Source of the DNA: Bosea sp. RAC05
GTDB lineage: Bacteria > Pseudomonadota > Alphaproteobacteria > Rhizobiales > Beijerinckiaceae
Reading direction: 5' to 3'
Assembly (NCBI RefSeq): GCF_001713455.1
Contig: NZ_CP016463.1
Location: 496,001-560,000, forward strand
DNA: 64,000 nt
Shown here one piece after another: positions 50,906-60,400 of this stretch. The translations under genes and the position numbers were made by a program. The notes beneath the pieces were generated by a model. It saw only the letters and a program-made list of their open reading frames with translations, was not told the origin of the DNA and did no database searches. Within the stretch, counting starts at the first letter, position 1. Each line of letters starts with the position of its first letter.

Positions 50906-51874
50906 ATGATCGTCAAAACCCACTCGCGTGGCCGCAGGGCGGCCCGTGGCGCAGTCGCCTTGCTGGCGGCTTTGTGTCACCTGCCGCTGCCGGCGCTGGC
51001 GCAGGGGATCGATCAGCTCCTGATCGCGAGCCCGCCCCCGCCGGCCGGGCAAGTTCAGCCGGGCGCCGCTCCGCAGCCGGCGCCGCAGTCCGCGCAGTCT
51101 CGGCGTGACCAGGCCTTCGAGAAGGCCATCCGCGAGACGCTGCCGATGACGCCGGGCCAGATCCAGTCGTACCGGAAGGGTCTCGACGACACGCGTCGGT
51201 CAATCACGACCCCGATGAACCACGGCAAGCCGGTATCGCGCGCGGTCAGGCTCACTCTGAAGCCCGGCGAAGAGACGCCTGTCCTGCGCGTCCAGCCTGG
51301 CATCGTTTCGACCATGACGTTCTCGGATGTCACCGGGCAGCCGTGGCCGGTTCTGTCTGTGACCACCGGCAACCCCCAGGCCTACGTCGCCCAGTCGGCC
51401 GGCGAGGAGGGCAAGAGCAACATCATCGTTGTCAACGCCATCCAGGAATGGACCCCGGGCAATCTCGCCGTGACGCTCGTCGGCCATCCCGTGCCCGTCA
51501 TCCTGGCGATCCGCCAGGGCGAGCCGGAGACGGACTATCGCGTCGACATTCGCGTCGAGGCGCGTGGGCCCAATGCTGCCCAGGACATCGTCGGGACGTC
51601 GAGCCTGGCGCCGACCAACGACTCCTCGATGATCAAGTTTCTCGACGGAACGCCGCCGCAGGGATCGCGCCGTCTGCAGACCACGTCACCCGATGTCGAG
51701 GCCTGGCGATACGAGGACATGCTCTACGTCCGCACCCGCGGCGACATCCTTTCGCCGGCCTATACGGCCCGCAGCTCGAACGTGTCCGGCGTCAACGTCT
51801 TCACGATGATCGATGCGCCCATCGTCATCGTGTCGGCCGGCGGCCGCGCGCTCCACGTGCGCATCGGAAGGTAG
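50906..51874 (+). CDS. traN: TraN/DotH (IcmK) outer-membrane core protein
   Basis: 322 residues from ATG 50906; a GTG at 50855 overlapping the traM stop would add 17 residues. Signal peptide (basic start, AVALLAALCHLPLPALAQ), Gln/Pro-rich linker, then the DotH domain: LTLKPGEETPVLRVQPGIVS, MTFSDVTGQPWPVLSVTTGN, AVTLVGHPVPVILAIRQGEP. C-terminal beta domain ends ALHVRIGR. Builds the outer-membrane ring with DotC and DotD, which are not in the window. Confidence 0.94.
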   Translation: MIVKTHSRGRRAARGAVALLAALCHLPLPALAQGIDQLLIASPPPPAGQVQPGAAPQPAPQSAQSRRDQAFEKAIRETLPMTPGQIQSYRKGLDDTRRSITTPMNHGKPVSRAVRLTLKPGEETPVLRVQPGIVSTMTFSDVTGQPWPVLSVTTGNPQAYVAQSAGEEGKSNIIVVNAIQEWTPGNLAVTLVGHPVPVILAIRQGEPETDYRVDIRVEARGPNAAQDIVGTSSLAPTNDSSMIKFLDGTPPQGSRRLQTTSPDVEAWRYEDMLYVRTRGDILSPAYTARSSNVSGVNVFTMIDAPIVIVSAGGRALHVRIGR

Positions 51875-51884
51875 GAGGTCGACC

Positions 51885-53081
51885 ATGGCCGAAGGAACAC
51901 TGGGGCAGCGTCTGTCATCGTCCTTCCAGGGCGGAAAGCGCTTTCTGATCATCGTTGGCGGCGTCGCGGTCGTATCGCTCGCGGCCTACTTCTTCGCGTC
52001 GAGCGACCCCGTCGCGCCCGTGTCGGACATCCGCGTGCCGCCCAATGGCATGCGGAACGTGCCGGGCTCGAATGCGCCCAGCAGCGAAATGGCGAACATG
52101 ATCGACCAGCAGAACCGCGCTCGGCAGGAACGCGCGCAGCAGGTCGGCGGCAGTGCCCTGCCGACGGTCGTCGCTCAGCCGATCGTTCCGGTCGATCTGC
52201 CGACTGAGGATCGCAACCGCCAAGGCGACCTCAACGGTCTGCAGCGCCCCGATCCGCCAGTCGCCCGCCCGATGATCACGCCTCCCGTCCTTCCGGTCGC
52301 ACCGGTCATGGCGACGCAGGCGATCAACCAGGTCGACGACAACCTCGCCGAGCTGATGAAGCGCCAGATGGAGCAGATCGCCAAGCTCGGCTTCGGCCCG
52401 GCCGACGTGAAGTACCACTACAAGGACACCGGTGGCGCCAACGGCGTCGCGGGGGCCTCTCAGGCGCAGACCGCTGCGGGAGCGGCCGGAGACGCCATCG
52501 ATCCGCTGTCGGGGCTCAAGCTGCCTTTGCCGGGGACCATCCTCTATGCGGAGATGGTGTCGACGGCGAATTCGGACGCGCCCGGCCCGGTCCTGGCCCG
52601 CGTGGCTCAGGGCGAGTTCGCCGGCGCAACGCTCATCGGGACGTTCGAGGCTCGACGGGACTCGATGGTCATCACCTTCCGCACCATGACGGTGCAGTCG
52701 CTCCGGGACGGGACCGAGGTCAACAAGAGCGTCCAGATCAACGCTGTTGGCGTGGACACGAAGAACATCGGCACCGCGATGGCGACCGATGTCGACCGTC
52801 ACTTGCTGGCCAATGTCGGCTTCACGGCTGCGGCCGCTTTCGCGCAGGGCTTCGGCTCCGCGATCGGCCAGTCGGGTTCGTCGATTGTCCAGGGCACCGG
52901 CGGTATCACGATCACCAACCCCGCCTTGACGACGCGCCAGCAGCTCTACGTCGCCGGTGGCGCTGCTGCCGGTGCCGCAGGTGGCGCACTGAACCAGGCG
53001 TTCGGCAACCGGCCGCCGACCATCACCGTGGCGTCTGGGACGCCGCTTGGAATTCTCTTCCTGCCGACCGGGAGCCAGTGA
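51885..53081 (+). CDS. traO: TraO/DotG (IcmE) channel protein with VirB10-like C-terminus
   Basis: 398 residues from ATG 51885 (GGAGGT six bases before). One membrane segment (FLIIVGGVAVVSLAAYFFA, about 19-37), a Pro/Gln-rich periplasmic linker, and a C-terminal TrbI/VirB10-like domain: LKLPLPGTILYAEMVSTANS, VARVAQGEFAGATLIGTFE, LYVAGGAAAGAAGGALNQAF and TVASGTPLGILFLP. DotG of Legionella is over 1000 residues because of pentad repeats; TraO forms such as this lack them. Spans both membranes at the core. Confidence 0.94.
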   Translation: MAEGTLGQRLSSSFQGGKRFLIIVGGVAVVSLAAYFFASSDPVAPVSDIRVPPNGMRNVPGSNAPSSEMANMIDQQNRARQERAQQVGGSALPTVVAQPIVPVDLPTEDRNRQGDLNGLQRPDPPVARPMITPPVLPVAPVMATQAINQVDDNLAELMKRQMEQIAKLGFGPADVKYHYKDTGGANGVAGASQAQTAAGAAGDAIDPLSGLKLPLPGTILYAEMVSTANSDAPGPVLARVAQGEFAGATLIGTFEARRDSMVITFRTMTVQSLRDGTEVNKSVQINAVGVDTKNIGTAMATDVDRHLLANVGFTAAAAFAQGFGSAIGQSGSSIVQGTGGITITNPALTTRQQLYVAGGAAAGAAGGALNQAFGNRPPTITVASGTPLGILFLPTGSQ

Positions 53082-53082
53082 C

Positions 53083-54261
53083 ATGACAAAGAAGGGCGAT
53101 GAAGCCTTCGACAGCGACCTCAATTTCGGTGGCTTCGCGAACGATCCCAAGGATCGCGGTGATGACTTCGACATCGACACGATGCCGCTGCCTGGTGCCG
53201 CTGCGAAGCCGAAGGGCTTGGCGAGCAGCGAAGATGCTCCGCGCAACGACTTCGCTGATTTCGGCGTCGAGCCGGAGACTCCGCCGGTGCCGGCGAGGTC
53301 CAGCCGCATGGATGACCTCTCCGATGAGGCGTTCGGTGTCGACACCGAGCAGCCGCTTCAGATGCCTGGTCGTGGTCGCGCCGCTCCTGTCGATGACATC
53401 GACGATGGCTTCGTGGGTTTCAAGCCCGACGAAGACGACGAGGCAGAGAGCAACGGCAAACCCAGCGAGCCCGGCTTCGATGACGGTGAGGTCGGCAAGT
53501 CCGACACCAGCGAGGACGATGAGATCGAAGAACTCGACGAGGACACCGAAGAGGCTGCTCCCGACGAGAGTCGCGCTCGCCTGATCAAGATCGCCACCCT
53601 GGTCGGCGCGGCCGCGTTGGGCGCGGTCGGCATCTTCGGGGCTTGGAGCTTCGTCCTGAAGCCGATCCTCGGCCCGTTGTTTGGTCTGGATGCTCCCGCA
53701 ATCACTGCGGTGGCTCCGCCGACACCTGTCGGGCAGCAGGTCGCACCGCGCAGCAACAATCCCCTGCCGCCCCTCGGCAACGCGGCACCGGTCCCGTCAC
53801 AGCCTCGCACTGCTCCTTCGCTGCCGCCCCAGTCCATGCCAGTCCAGAGCCCGGCCCCGGCGCCAGTTGCCGTCCAAGCTCGTCCTGACCAGGCGACACT
53901 GGATCGTATGGCTCGCCTCGAGGCGCTGGTTCAGGAACTCGTCGCCCAGGGCGCACGCCGTTCGGAAGTGGACCAGAAGATCGTGCCGCTGACCGAGCGG
54001 ATCGCGAGCCTGGAAGCGCGCGGCGTCTCCCAGATGCCCAAGCCGACTGTCGACGTACCGCTGAAGCCTGAGGTTCTCGCCGGCTGGAAGCTGAAAGGCG
54101 TGTCGCGCGGTGTCGCGTGGGTCGAGGGCCCGAGCGGGACCACCGTTCAGGTCAAGCCTGGCGAGGCGCTGCCCAACGGCGCGGGAACGGTGAAGCAGAT
54201 CTCGAAATACGAGAACGATTTTGTCGTCGTCACCGAGCGCGGCGTCATCGTCCGCAAGTAA
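53083..54261 (+). CDS. traP: TraP/DotF (IcmG)-like inner-membrane protein
   Basis: 392 residues; ATG one base after the traO stop (TGACATG). Long acidic cytoplasmic part (1-165) rich in Asp/Glu/Pro, one membrane segment (about 170-188, TLVGAAALGAVGIFGAWSF), then a Pro/Gln linker, a short coiled coil (LDRMARLEALVQELVAQG) and a C-terminal beta domain (GWKLKGVSRGVAWVEGPSGT, GAGTVKQISKYENDFVVVTE). Position after traO and topology fit TraP/DotF; the C-terminal domain also resembles PilP of the pilus operon. Confidence 0.82.
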   Translation: MTKKGDEAFDSDLNFGGFANDPKDRGDDFDIDTMPLPGAAAKPKGLASSEDAPRNDFADFGVEPETPPVPARSSRMDDLSDEAFGVDTEQPLQMPGRGRAAPVDDIDDGFVGFKPDEDDEAESNGKPSEPGFDDGEVGKSDTSEDDEIEELDEDTEEAAPDESRARLIKIATLVGAAALGAVGIFGAWSFVLKPILGPLFGLDAPAITAVAPPTPVGQQVAPRSNNPLPPLGNAAPVPSQPRTAPSLPPQSMPVQSPAPAPVAVQARPDQATLDRMARLEALVQELVAQGARRSEVDQKIVPLTERIASLEARGVSQMPKPTVDVPLKPEVLAGWKLKGVSRGVAWVEGPSGTTVQVKPGEALPNGAGTVKQISKYENDFVVVTERGVIVRK

Positions 54262-54272
54262 GGCTTTCTGCA

Positions 54273-55022
54273 ATGGCGCTGCTCCCACTGACCTTGTCGG
54301 TCAAAACGAAAAACTGGCGCCAGAACGATATGGAGAGCGGCGAGAAGAACGCCGATTTCCAGATCGTGAAGCCCAAGGTGCGCGAGCGCGACAACAACTC
54401 GTGCAAGCACTGCGGTTTCCGCTTCCCGAAGGGCGGCTACTACATGCAGGTGCATCACCTGAATGACGACCATGGCGACCAGAGCCTTCAGAACCTGGTC
54501 ACCACCTGCATGCACTGCCACGCCCCGCATCACATCGGTCTGTGGGGCATGGATCGCGGCAAGGGCAAGGAAGCCTCGATCATCTATCTGCCCGAGATCT
54601 CCCAGGCGGACCTCTCGCATATGTGCCGCACCATCCTGGTCGCGCGCCGATATGCCGAGAAGATCGAGGCCGATCCGAAGGAGCTCGACGACAAGAAGCG
54701 CTCGGCCCGTCAGATGAAGGAGGCCGCCGACGCCCTTTTCGATCGCTACCGGGCCCGGGAAGCGGAGGCAGAGTCGCGCCTTGGTTCGTCCGATCCCCTC
54801 GATCTGGCCAACGCCCTCCTCCAGCTCAACGACGCCGATTACGAAAGGCGCAAGGAGGCCCTGGCACCCTATCGCCTTCTTCTGCTGGGCCCCCACTGCC
54901 TGGAGCGCGGTGTCGATATCATGCCCCAGATCGTCGACGACTGGATGGGGGCCGGCGGCCCCTATGGCAATCTGAAGCCCGTGACCTGGAAGAACCTTCT
55001 CCAGAACTTGCCACTGCGATGA
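54273..55022 (+). CDS. DotN/IcmJ-like zinc protein with HNH-type fold
   Basis: 249 residues from ATG 54273, 11 bases after traP. CKHCGFRF (Cys44, Cys47), VHHLNDDHGDQS (His61, His62) and NLVTTCMHCHAPHHIG (Cys79, Cys82) follow the HNH pattern of IcmJ/DotN, which in Legionella is part of the coupling complex with DotL and is not catalytic. C-terminal half helical (MKEAADALFDRYRAREAEAE). IcmJ is about 208 residues. Context within the type IVB cluster supports the call over a free HNH nuclease. Confidence 0.82.
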   Translation: MALLPLTLSVKTKNWRQNDMESGEKNADFQIVKPKVRERDNNSCKHCGFRFPKGGYYMQVHHLNDDHGDQSLQNLVTTCMHCHAPHHIGLWGMDRGKGKEASIIYLPEISQADLSHMCRTILVARRYAEKIEADPKELDDKKRSARQMKEAADALFDRYRAREAEAESRLGSSDPLDLANALLQLNDADYERRKEALAPYRLLLLGPHCLERGVDIMPQIVDDWMGAGGPYGNLKPVTWKNLLQNLPLR

Positions 55023-55034
55023 GCCGGGGTGGTG

Positions 55035-56456
55035 ATGTCGGAGGAAGGTAGGAAGTTCGGGGTTGTCATCTTCGACGACGCGCAGGATCCGCGCGGCGGG
55101 TGGTATTGCGTCGCCGGCGGTGCCGCCGATCGCTTCGCCGGCGCCCATGAGCTGTCCACGGACACGCTCTGGTGGACCAATATCAGCTATGAGCACTTCT
55201 TCCGTGGTCAGAACGAGATCTGGCGGATCCCGAACCTGCGGCACGACAAATACCTCGTCGTCAGCCACATCGACGTGCTGAAGGAGTGGGGTCACCCGCC
55301 CGACACCACCGATGCCGACTTCACCTGCGCATTCTGCGCAAGCGCCTTCGATCGGGTGATGCGCAACGCATGGCGCCTGATCTCGGACGTCTTCCCCAAG
55401 ATCGACATCGAATCCGCGTTCAGGGGCAAGACCCTGCGCGAGGACCTGCGGTGCCTGTTGCCTGAGCTGGAATATCCCAAGGGCCCTGCCGCCGAGGTCT
55501 TCAAGACCGGACGGGCCTGGGAAGAATTCACCTCGACACTGGTGAAGCCCCCGCGCGGCGGCCGGCGCCTCATGCTGCGTCGGCCGCGCCTGTCCTATGC
55601 CATGGAGCTGCTCCAGACCCCGGTCCCGCGTGACCCGTTCGAATGGATCTCTCGCGGTGACATGCGCTCGCAGGCGGCCGACAAGCTCGACTTCGTGCTC
55701 AACAACACCCGCCCCTGCGTCGCCAACGTGGTCGTGCGCTCGATCCAGCAGGAAGTCGCTGAGATCTATGGCTTCGGCAACGCGATCGACAAGGACAAGC
55801 GCGTCAATCGCGAGTGGGTCGCGCAGCCCGAGTTCCAGATTTTCGCGCGCTACGCCGACCTGGACGTGAAGTCGGTCTACATCGGGCGCGAGTACTGGGC
55901 CTTGATGCCTGGCATGGCAGAGCCGGTGAAGGACTTCTTCACGGCGAAGTACCACGAGTATTCCTGGGCCGTTGGGGTCATAGCGGAGTGCTTCTGGCGC
56001 GCGGCCATGCTCGGCGAGGACAAGAACAAGGCCGGGCCGCTGCGCGACGGCGAGGAAAAGGCCCAGACCTCATGGCAAGGCCTGTGGATCCGTGCGGCCG
56101 ACAAGGCGACGATGTTCCAGTGCTCGATGCGCCTGACCGAGCGGGGTCACGCAGTGACCGGATATGGCTTGGGCTGGGTGCGCTGCACGGTTCCTGAGGA
56201 GGCGGTGACGCAGTTCATCTCGGATGGGCTGACGCTCGGGCTGGTTCCTGTCTTCAGCGACGTGCCTGAGAGCGCATTCAACATTCGCAACCTGCCGACT
56301 TGGGGCGGTGACAAGGAATCCGCTGCCGTGGCGACATTCACGGTGACGCGCAACACCAACATGCTCTGGAACCTCGACAAGCTCCCGCTCATGAAGCCTG
56401 ACAAGCAGGGAGACTATGTGAAGCGGCTCAAGGAGCGGTTTTCACGCGCGGCATAG
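55035..56456 (+). CDS. Unknown protein of the type IVB cluster
   Basis: 473 residues from ATG 55035, 12 bases after the DotN-like gene, clearly cotranscribed. Begins EEGRKFGVVIFDDAQDPRGG; has CAFCASAF (Cys-x-x-Cys), SYAMELLQTPVPRDPFEWIS, EYWALMPGMAEPVKDFFTAK and HEYSWAVGVIAECFWRAAML, and ends RNTNMLWNLDKLPLMKP. No membrane segment or Walker motif; aromatic-rich. It may be a coupling-complex component replacing IcmS/IcmW or LvgA, or an effector-recognition factor. That is inference from position. Confidence 0.82.
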   Translation: MSEEGRKFGVVIFDDAQDPRGGWYCVAGGAADRFAGAHELSTDTLWWTNISYEHFFRGQNEIWRIPNLRHDKYLVVSHIDVLKEWGHPPDTTDADFTCAFCASAFDRVMRNAWRLISDVFPKIDIESAFRGKTLREDLRCLLPELEYPKGPAAEVFKTGRAWEEFTSTLVKPPRGGRRLMLRRPRLSYAMELLQTPVPRDPFEWISRGDMRSQAADKLDFVLNNTRPCVANVVVRSIQQEVAEIYGFGNAIDKDKRVNREWVAQPEFQIFARYADLDVKSVYIGREYWALMPGMAEPVKDFFTAKYHEYSWAVGVIAECFWRAAMLGEDKNKAGPLRDGEEKAQTSWQGLWIRAADKATMFQCSMRLTERGHAVTGYGLGWVRCTVPEEAVTQFISDGLTLGLVPVFSDVPESAFNIRNLPTWGGDKESAAVATFTVTRNTNMLWNLDKLPLMKPDKQGDYVKRLKERFSRAA

Positions 56457-56534
56457 GCCAGGGTTTTGGCCTTGCCAGGCACACGAGATGTCGGGCATTT
56501 CTGGCTGGACGATCAGGCCTGAGCCGAACTCACC

Positions 56535-56879
56535 ATGCACAAGACGACGTCGAAGAGAACCGGCGGAAGCACGCTGAGCGGCTGGTCGACGGCGAAGCCG
56601 ACCGAACCGACCGACTATCGAACGGGGGCGCTCGGCCGGGCTGAGGCCAAGAGGAAGACCGCAGAGAGCCATTATGCGAGGGTTCGGCGCAAATTCCGGG
56701 CGATCGTGCTCAAATGTGCTCGGGAATCCAAACCTGCTCCCACGGTGATCCCCGTTGTTCTGCAGGCTGAGATTGCCGCGGCCGGCGGTGTCGAGCAATG
56801 GGCGATCGGACTCGCCCTGGAAGCCTCACCCGTCAAACAGCGCCCATTCCCGCGCTCGGGCACAAGGCTCATGCCATGA
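56535..56879 (+). CDS. Small basic hypothetical protein
   Basis: 114 residues, Lys/Arg/Thr-rich at the start, with RAEAKRKTAESHYARVRRKF, FRAIVLKCARE and VIPVVLQAEIAAAGGVEQWAI, the latter like the metJ/Arc-type start of a DNA-binding helix but not certain. No ribosome-binding site found. Follows the previous gene by 78 bases. Moderate confidence that it is real. Confidence 0.5.
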   Translation: MHKTTSKRTGGSTLSGWSTAKPTEPTDYRTGALGRAEAKRKTAESHYARVRRKFRAIVLKCARESKPAPTVIPVVLQAEIAAAGGVEQWAIGLALEASPVKQRPFPRSGTRLMP

Positions 56880-56919
56880 AGGCCGCGTCGACTTCCCACG
56901 CGATCCTGGCCGAATGAGA

Positions 56920-57378
56920 TCAGCCGCGGCTGATGCGCGCCAGACCGATAGCGTCGGCGACCAGCTTGGCTGTGGAAGGCTTGGCGAGGTGCCCGGTGCG
57001 CAGGCTGACAAGTCGCTCCGCTCTCGCGAGGACGGCTGGGGCGTGGTTCTGCATGGCCTCGCAAGTCTGCGGGCCGAGCTTCGTCCGGCGTCGATCGATT
57101 GCGTTGTCCAGCAGTGTCTTCAGACGGTAGGAGGCAGTGTCCGCCGGTCGAGGGCCATTGTCGCGCAGGTCGGCTGCGTCGAGAGCATGCGCGAGGCGTT
57201 CGATCTCGATGTTGCTTGGCGCGCCGCCGGCGACGATCCGATTGTGGAACATGCCGAATGCATGCTCGATGGTCCGCTGGGTCGCGTGCTCGGCGCTGAC
57301 GGGCTTGGCTCCCAATCCTGTCGCCAGGCGAATTCTGTCGGGAGACGGCAATCCAGCGCGGCGACGGCTAAGAATCAT
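56920..57378 (-). CDS. Hypothetical protein
   Basis: 152 residues, mostly helical and basic: RTIEHAFGMFHNRIVAG, IEIERLAHALDAADLRDN, YRLKTLLDNAIDRRRTKLG, CEAMQNHAPAVLARAERLV. No membrane segment. ATCCTT...GAGGAT inverted repeats lie just upstream (57389-57408). Divergent in position from dnaE's end. Function unknown. Confidence 0.65.
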   Translation of the reverse strand: MILSRRRAGLPSPDRIRLATGLGAKPVSAEHATQRTIEHAFGMFHNRIVAGGAPSNIEIERLAHALDAADLRDNGPRPADTASYRLKTLLDNAIDRRRTKLGPQTCEAMQNHAPAVLARAERLVSLRTGHLAKPSTAKLVADAIGLARISRG

Positions 57379-57477
57379 GGCTTCTATCCTTCGTAAGCTG
57401 AGGATAGGCCTATCAGACCAACGTGGATGCAGTCGTTAACGAGATCTTGTCCGGCTTAATTGCCCGTGGATAAGGGA

Positions 57478-60400
57478 TCACATCACGCGGGTTTCGACAC
57501 CTACCACGCCGATATTGGTCCCGATTGCGTGCATGAGCTGGCCGTCGATGAACCGTTTGGTCGGGGCGATATCGCAGACGGTGAACCTGTACTCCTCGTC
57601 TCCGACTGGATGAAGGATGCGGTAGCGGATCTCGTGATGGCTGGAATCGTCGTCTGACTCCGGCAACTCGCCGATGAGGCTGTTGATGGTTTCGATCAGC
57701 CCGTTGGTCAGAGGCGAATAGATATCGCTCAGCTGCTGATAGGCGGCATCGAACGTGATGGCGTTGGATTTCGCCGCCTCGGTGATCTGGGCGATGCTGG
57801 CCGCCGTGTCTGGATCGAATCTCATGGGTCTGGGGTCGAGCGTGATCGTCACGCTTTCCTTGCGCGGGATCGCCTGCAGATAGGCGTCGGCATCGTGGAT
57901 TTCCTTGACCGACATGTAGATCTCGCCGCCTTCCTTCAGCGCAAGATCCACCACGACAACCACGGCCTTGCGCTCATCGGAAGCGCCCTTCAGCACCGAC
58001 TTGATTTCGTCGATGCTGCCGAGCTTCCCGCGGCCGCTGAACACATTGAGTGCATACCGATCGCCTCGTTCGACGAGATCGAACCGGACATAGGGCTGTC
58101 GATCGCGCTTGGTGAAGTTGATGAAGATGTTCTCCACCAGCCCATAAACGGTCATGTTCTGCATCTGCGCCTTGCCCTGGGCGAGCATGTATTCGCAGAT
58201 CGCCTTGCGGCGCCGCGCCCTTGCCTGGTGCAGCGGAGCGGCAAAACGATCGAGCGGATGCTCCCGGAAGAAGAAGCCGACAGCGTCGAACTCGTTCTGG
58301 ATGACGACGGAATCGACATCCTCAGCGACCTCGTCGATATCACGCGGCAGCTTGATCTCGGCAGCTCCCCCGAAAAGGTCCGCCGTGCCGTTGTCCTTGG
58401 GCAGGTTCTTGGCGAGATAGACCACCGCCTCCCGCAGACGCTTGCGGTTCTTGACTGGCGCGAGGCAGTCGAATGCGCCGGCGGAAGCCAGGGACTTGAG
58501 CTGCGCGGTGTTGAAGTGTGACGCGCCGCGCTTGCAGAAATCGAAGATGTCCGTGAACGGGCCGTTGGCTTCGCGCTCGGCGAGAAACCCGTCGATGGCG
58601 GAAATGCCGCCGATGGCGGTCAGTCCGAACCGGATCCCCCAGGTGCCGTCGTCACGCTGCTCGGGGGCAAAGCGCCCCTTCGACCGGTTGATGTCGGGCT
58701 GCAGGAACTCAACGCCGACAGCATCCATGTCGCCCTTGATGAGGGATTTGCGCTCGGCCTCCTTTTCATAGCTCAGCAGGGCCGAGAAGTACTCCACCGG
58801 ATAGTGGCATTTCAGCCAGGCCGTTTGGTAGGCAATCAGCGCATAGGCCGCAGCATGCGACTTGTTGAAGCCGTAGCCTGCAAACTTCTCGATCAGATCG
58901 AAGAGTTCGGCAGCCTTCTTGTCGGGCGTACCCCGGCTCGTGGCGCCCTCGATGAAACGCCCCTTCTCCTTGGCCATCTCCTCGGGGATCTTCTTGCCCA
59001 TGGCGCGCCGAAGGAGGTCCGCCTGTCCAAGGCTGTAGCCGGCGACCTCCTGGGCCACCTTCATCACCTGCTCCTGATAGACCATGATCCCGAAGGTCTC
59101 TTCCAGGAACGGCTTCGTCCGGTCGACAGGCTCGGGATAGACAGGGGTTTCCGCGCCAAGCTTGCGCTTGCAGTAGGTCGGGATCATCTCCATCGGACCG
59201 GGGCGAAACAGCGAGACGGCCGCGATCAGGTCCTCGAACCGGCTGACGCGCATCTTCGTCAGCACGTCCTTCATGCCGGCGCTTTCAAACTGGAACACGC
59301 CATTGGCACGCCCCTCGGCCAGCATCGCGTAGACTGCGGCGTCCTCCAGCGGCAATGTCGAAATGTCGACATCGATGCCTTTGGTCGCCTTGATATGGTT
59401 CAGGGCGTGCTTGATGACCGTCAGGTTCTTGAGCGCAAGGAAGTCGAACTTCACCAGCCCTGCCTTCTCGACCTCCTTCATGTTGAATTGGGCGATCTGC
59501 GTCCCGGTCTTCTCGTCGAAGCCGACCGGAACGAATTCAGTCAGCGGCTTGTCTGCCATGACGACGCCAGCGGCGTGCATGGAGGACGTCCGAAAGAGAC
59601 CTTCGATCTTCAGGGCGTTCCGATAGGCGGCGCCAGCCCGCTTGCTCTCTCCGACGAGCGACTTGAACTCATCGACCTCGGCATAGACCTGGGCGAGGGT
59701 CTTGGGGTCCGACGGCTTGTCATGGACCAGAGCTCGCAGCCGATTGACTTCGAAGACGCTTAGGCCGGCTTCGTCCTTGTGCTGGACGACACGGCCGGCA
59801 TCATTCAGCGCCGTTTTCGCCTTCACCTGGGTGAACGTCGCGATCCGGGCGACGCAGTCGAGGCCGTACTTGTGGCTGACGTACTGGATAACCTCTTCGC
59901 AGCGGTCCGTGCAGAAATCGACGTCGAAGTCCGGCATCGAGACGCGGTCGGGGTTGAGGAAGCGCTCGAACAGCAGACCGAAGCGGATCGGGTCGAGGTC
60001 GGTGATTTCGAGCGACCAGGCCACGACCGAGCCCGCGCCAGAGCCGCGACCTGGACCGACAGGGATGTCGTTGAGCTTCGCCCACTTGATGAAGTCGGAA
60101 ACGATCAGGAAGTAGCCGGGAAAGCCCATCTTCGAAATGATGCCGAGCTCATAGGCCAGGCGATCATGGTACCTGCCGCGGTCGGCATCGGGGATGGCGT
60201 GGGCCGCAAGGCGACGTTCCAGACCCTCCTTGGCCTGAACTTCCATCTCCTCTGCCTCGGTACGACCGCCCTCGGTCTTGAACGGAGGCAGAATTTCCTT
60301 GCGCTTGCTCGGGGCAAACGCGCACCGGCGCGCGATCGCGGCCGCCTGCTCGAAGGCTTCAGGGAGATCGGAGAACAAATCCCGCATTTCGGCGGTCGTA

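Noticed and set aside
51915..55955. Long minus-strand frames (476 codons at 51915-53345, 602 codons at 54147-55955)
   Set aside because: Opposite traO/traP and the DotN-like gene cluster; no motif, composition of antisense frames.
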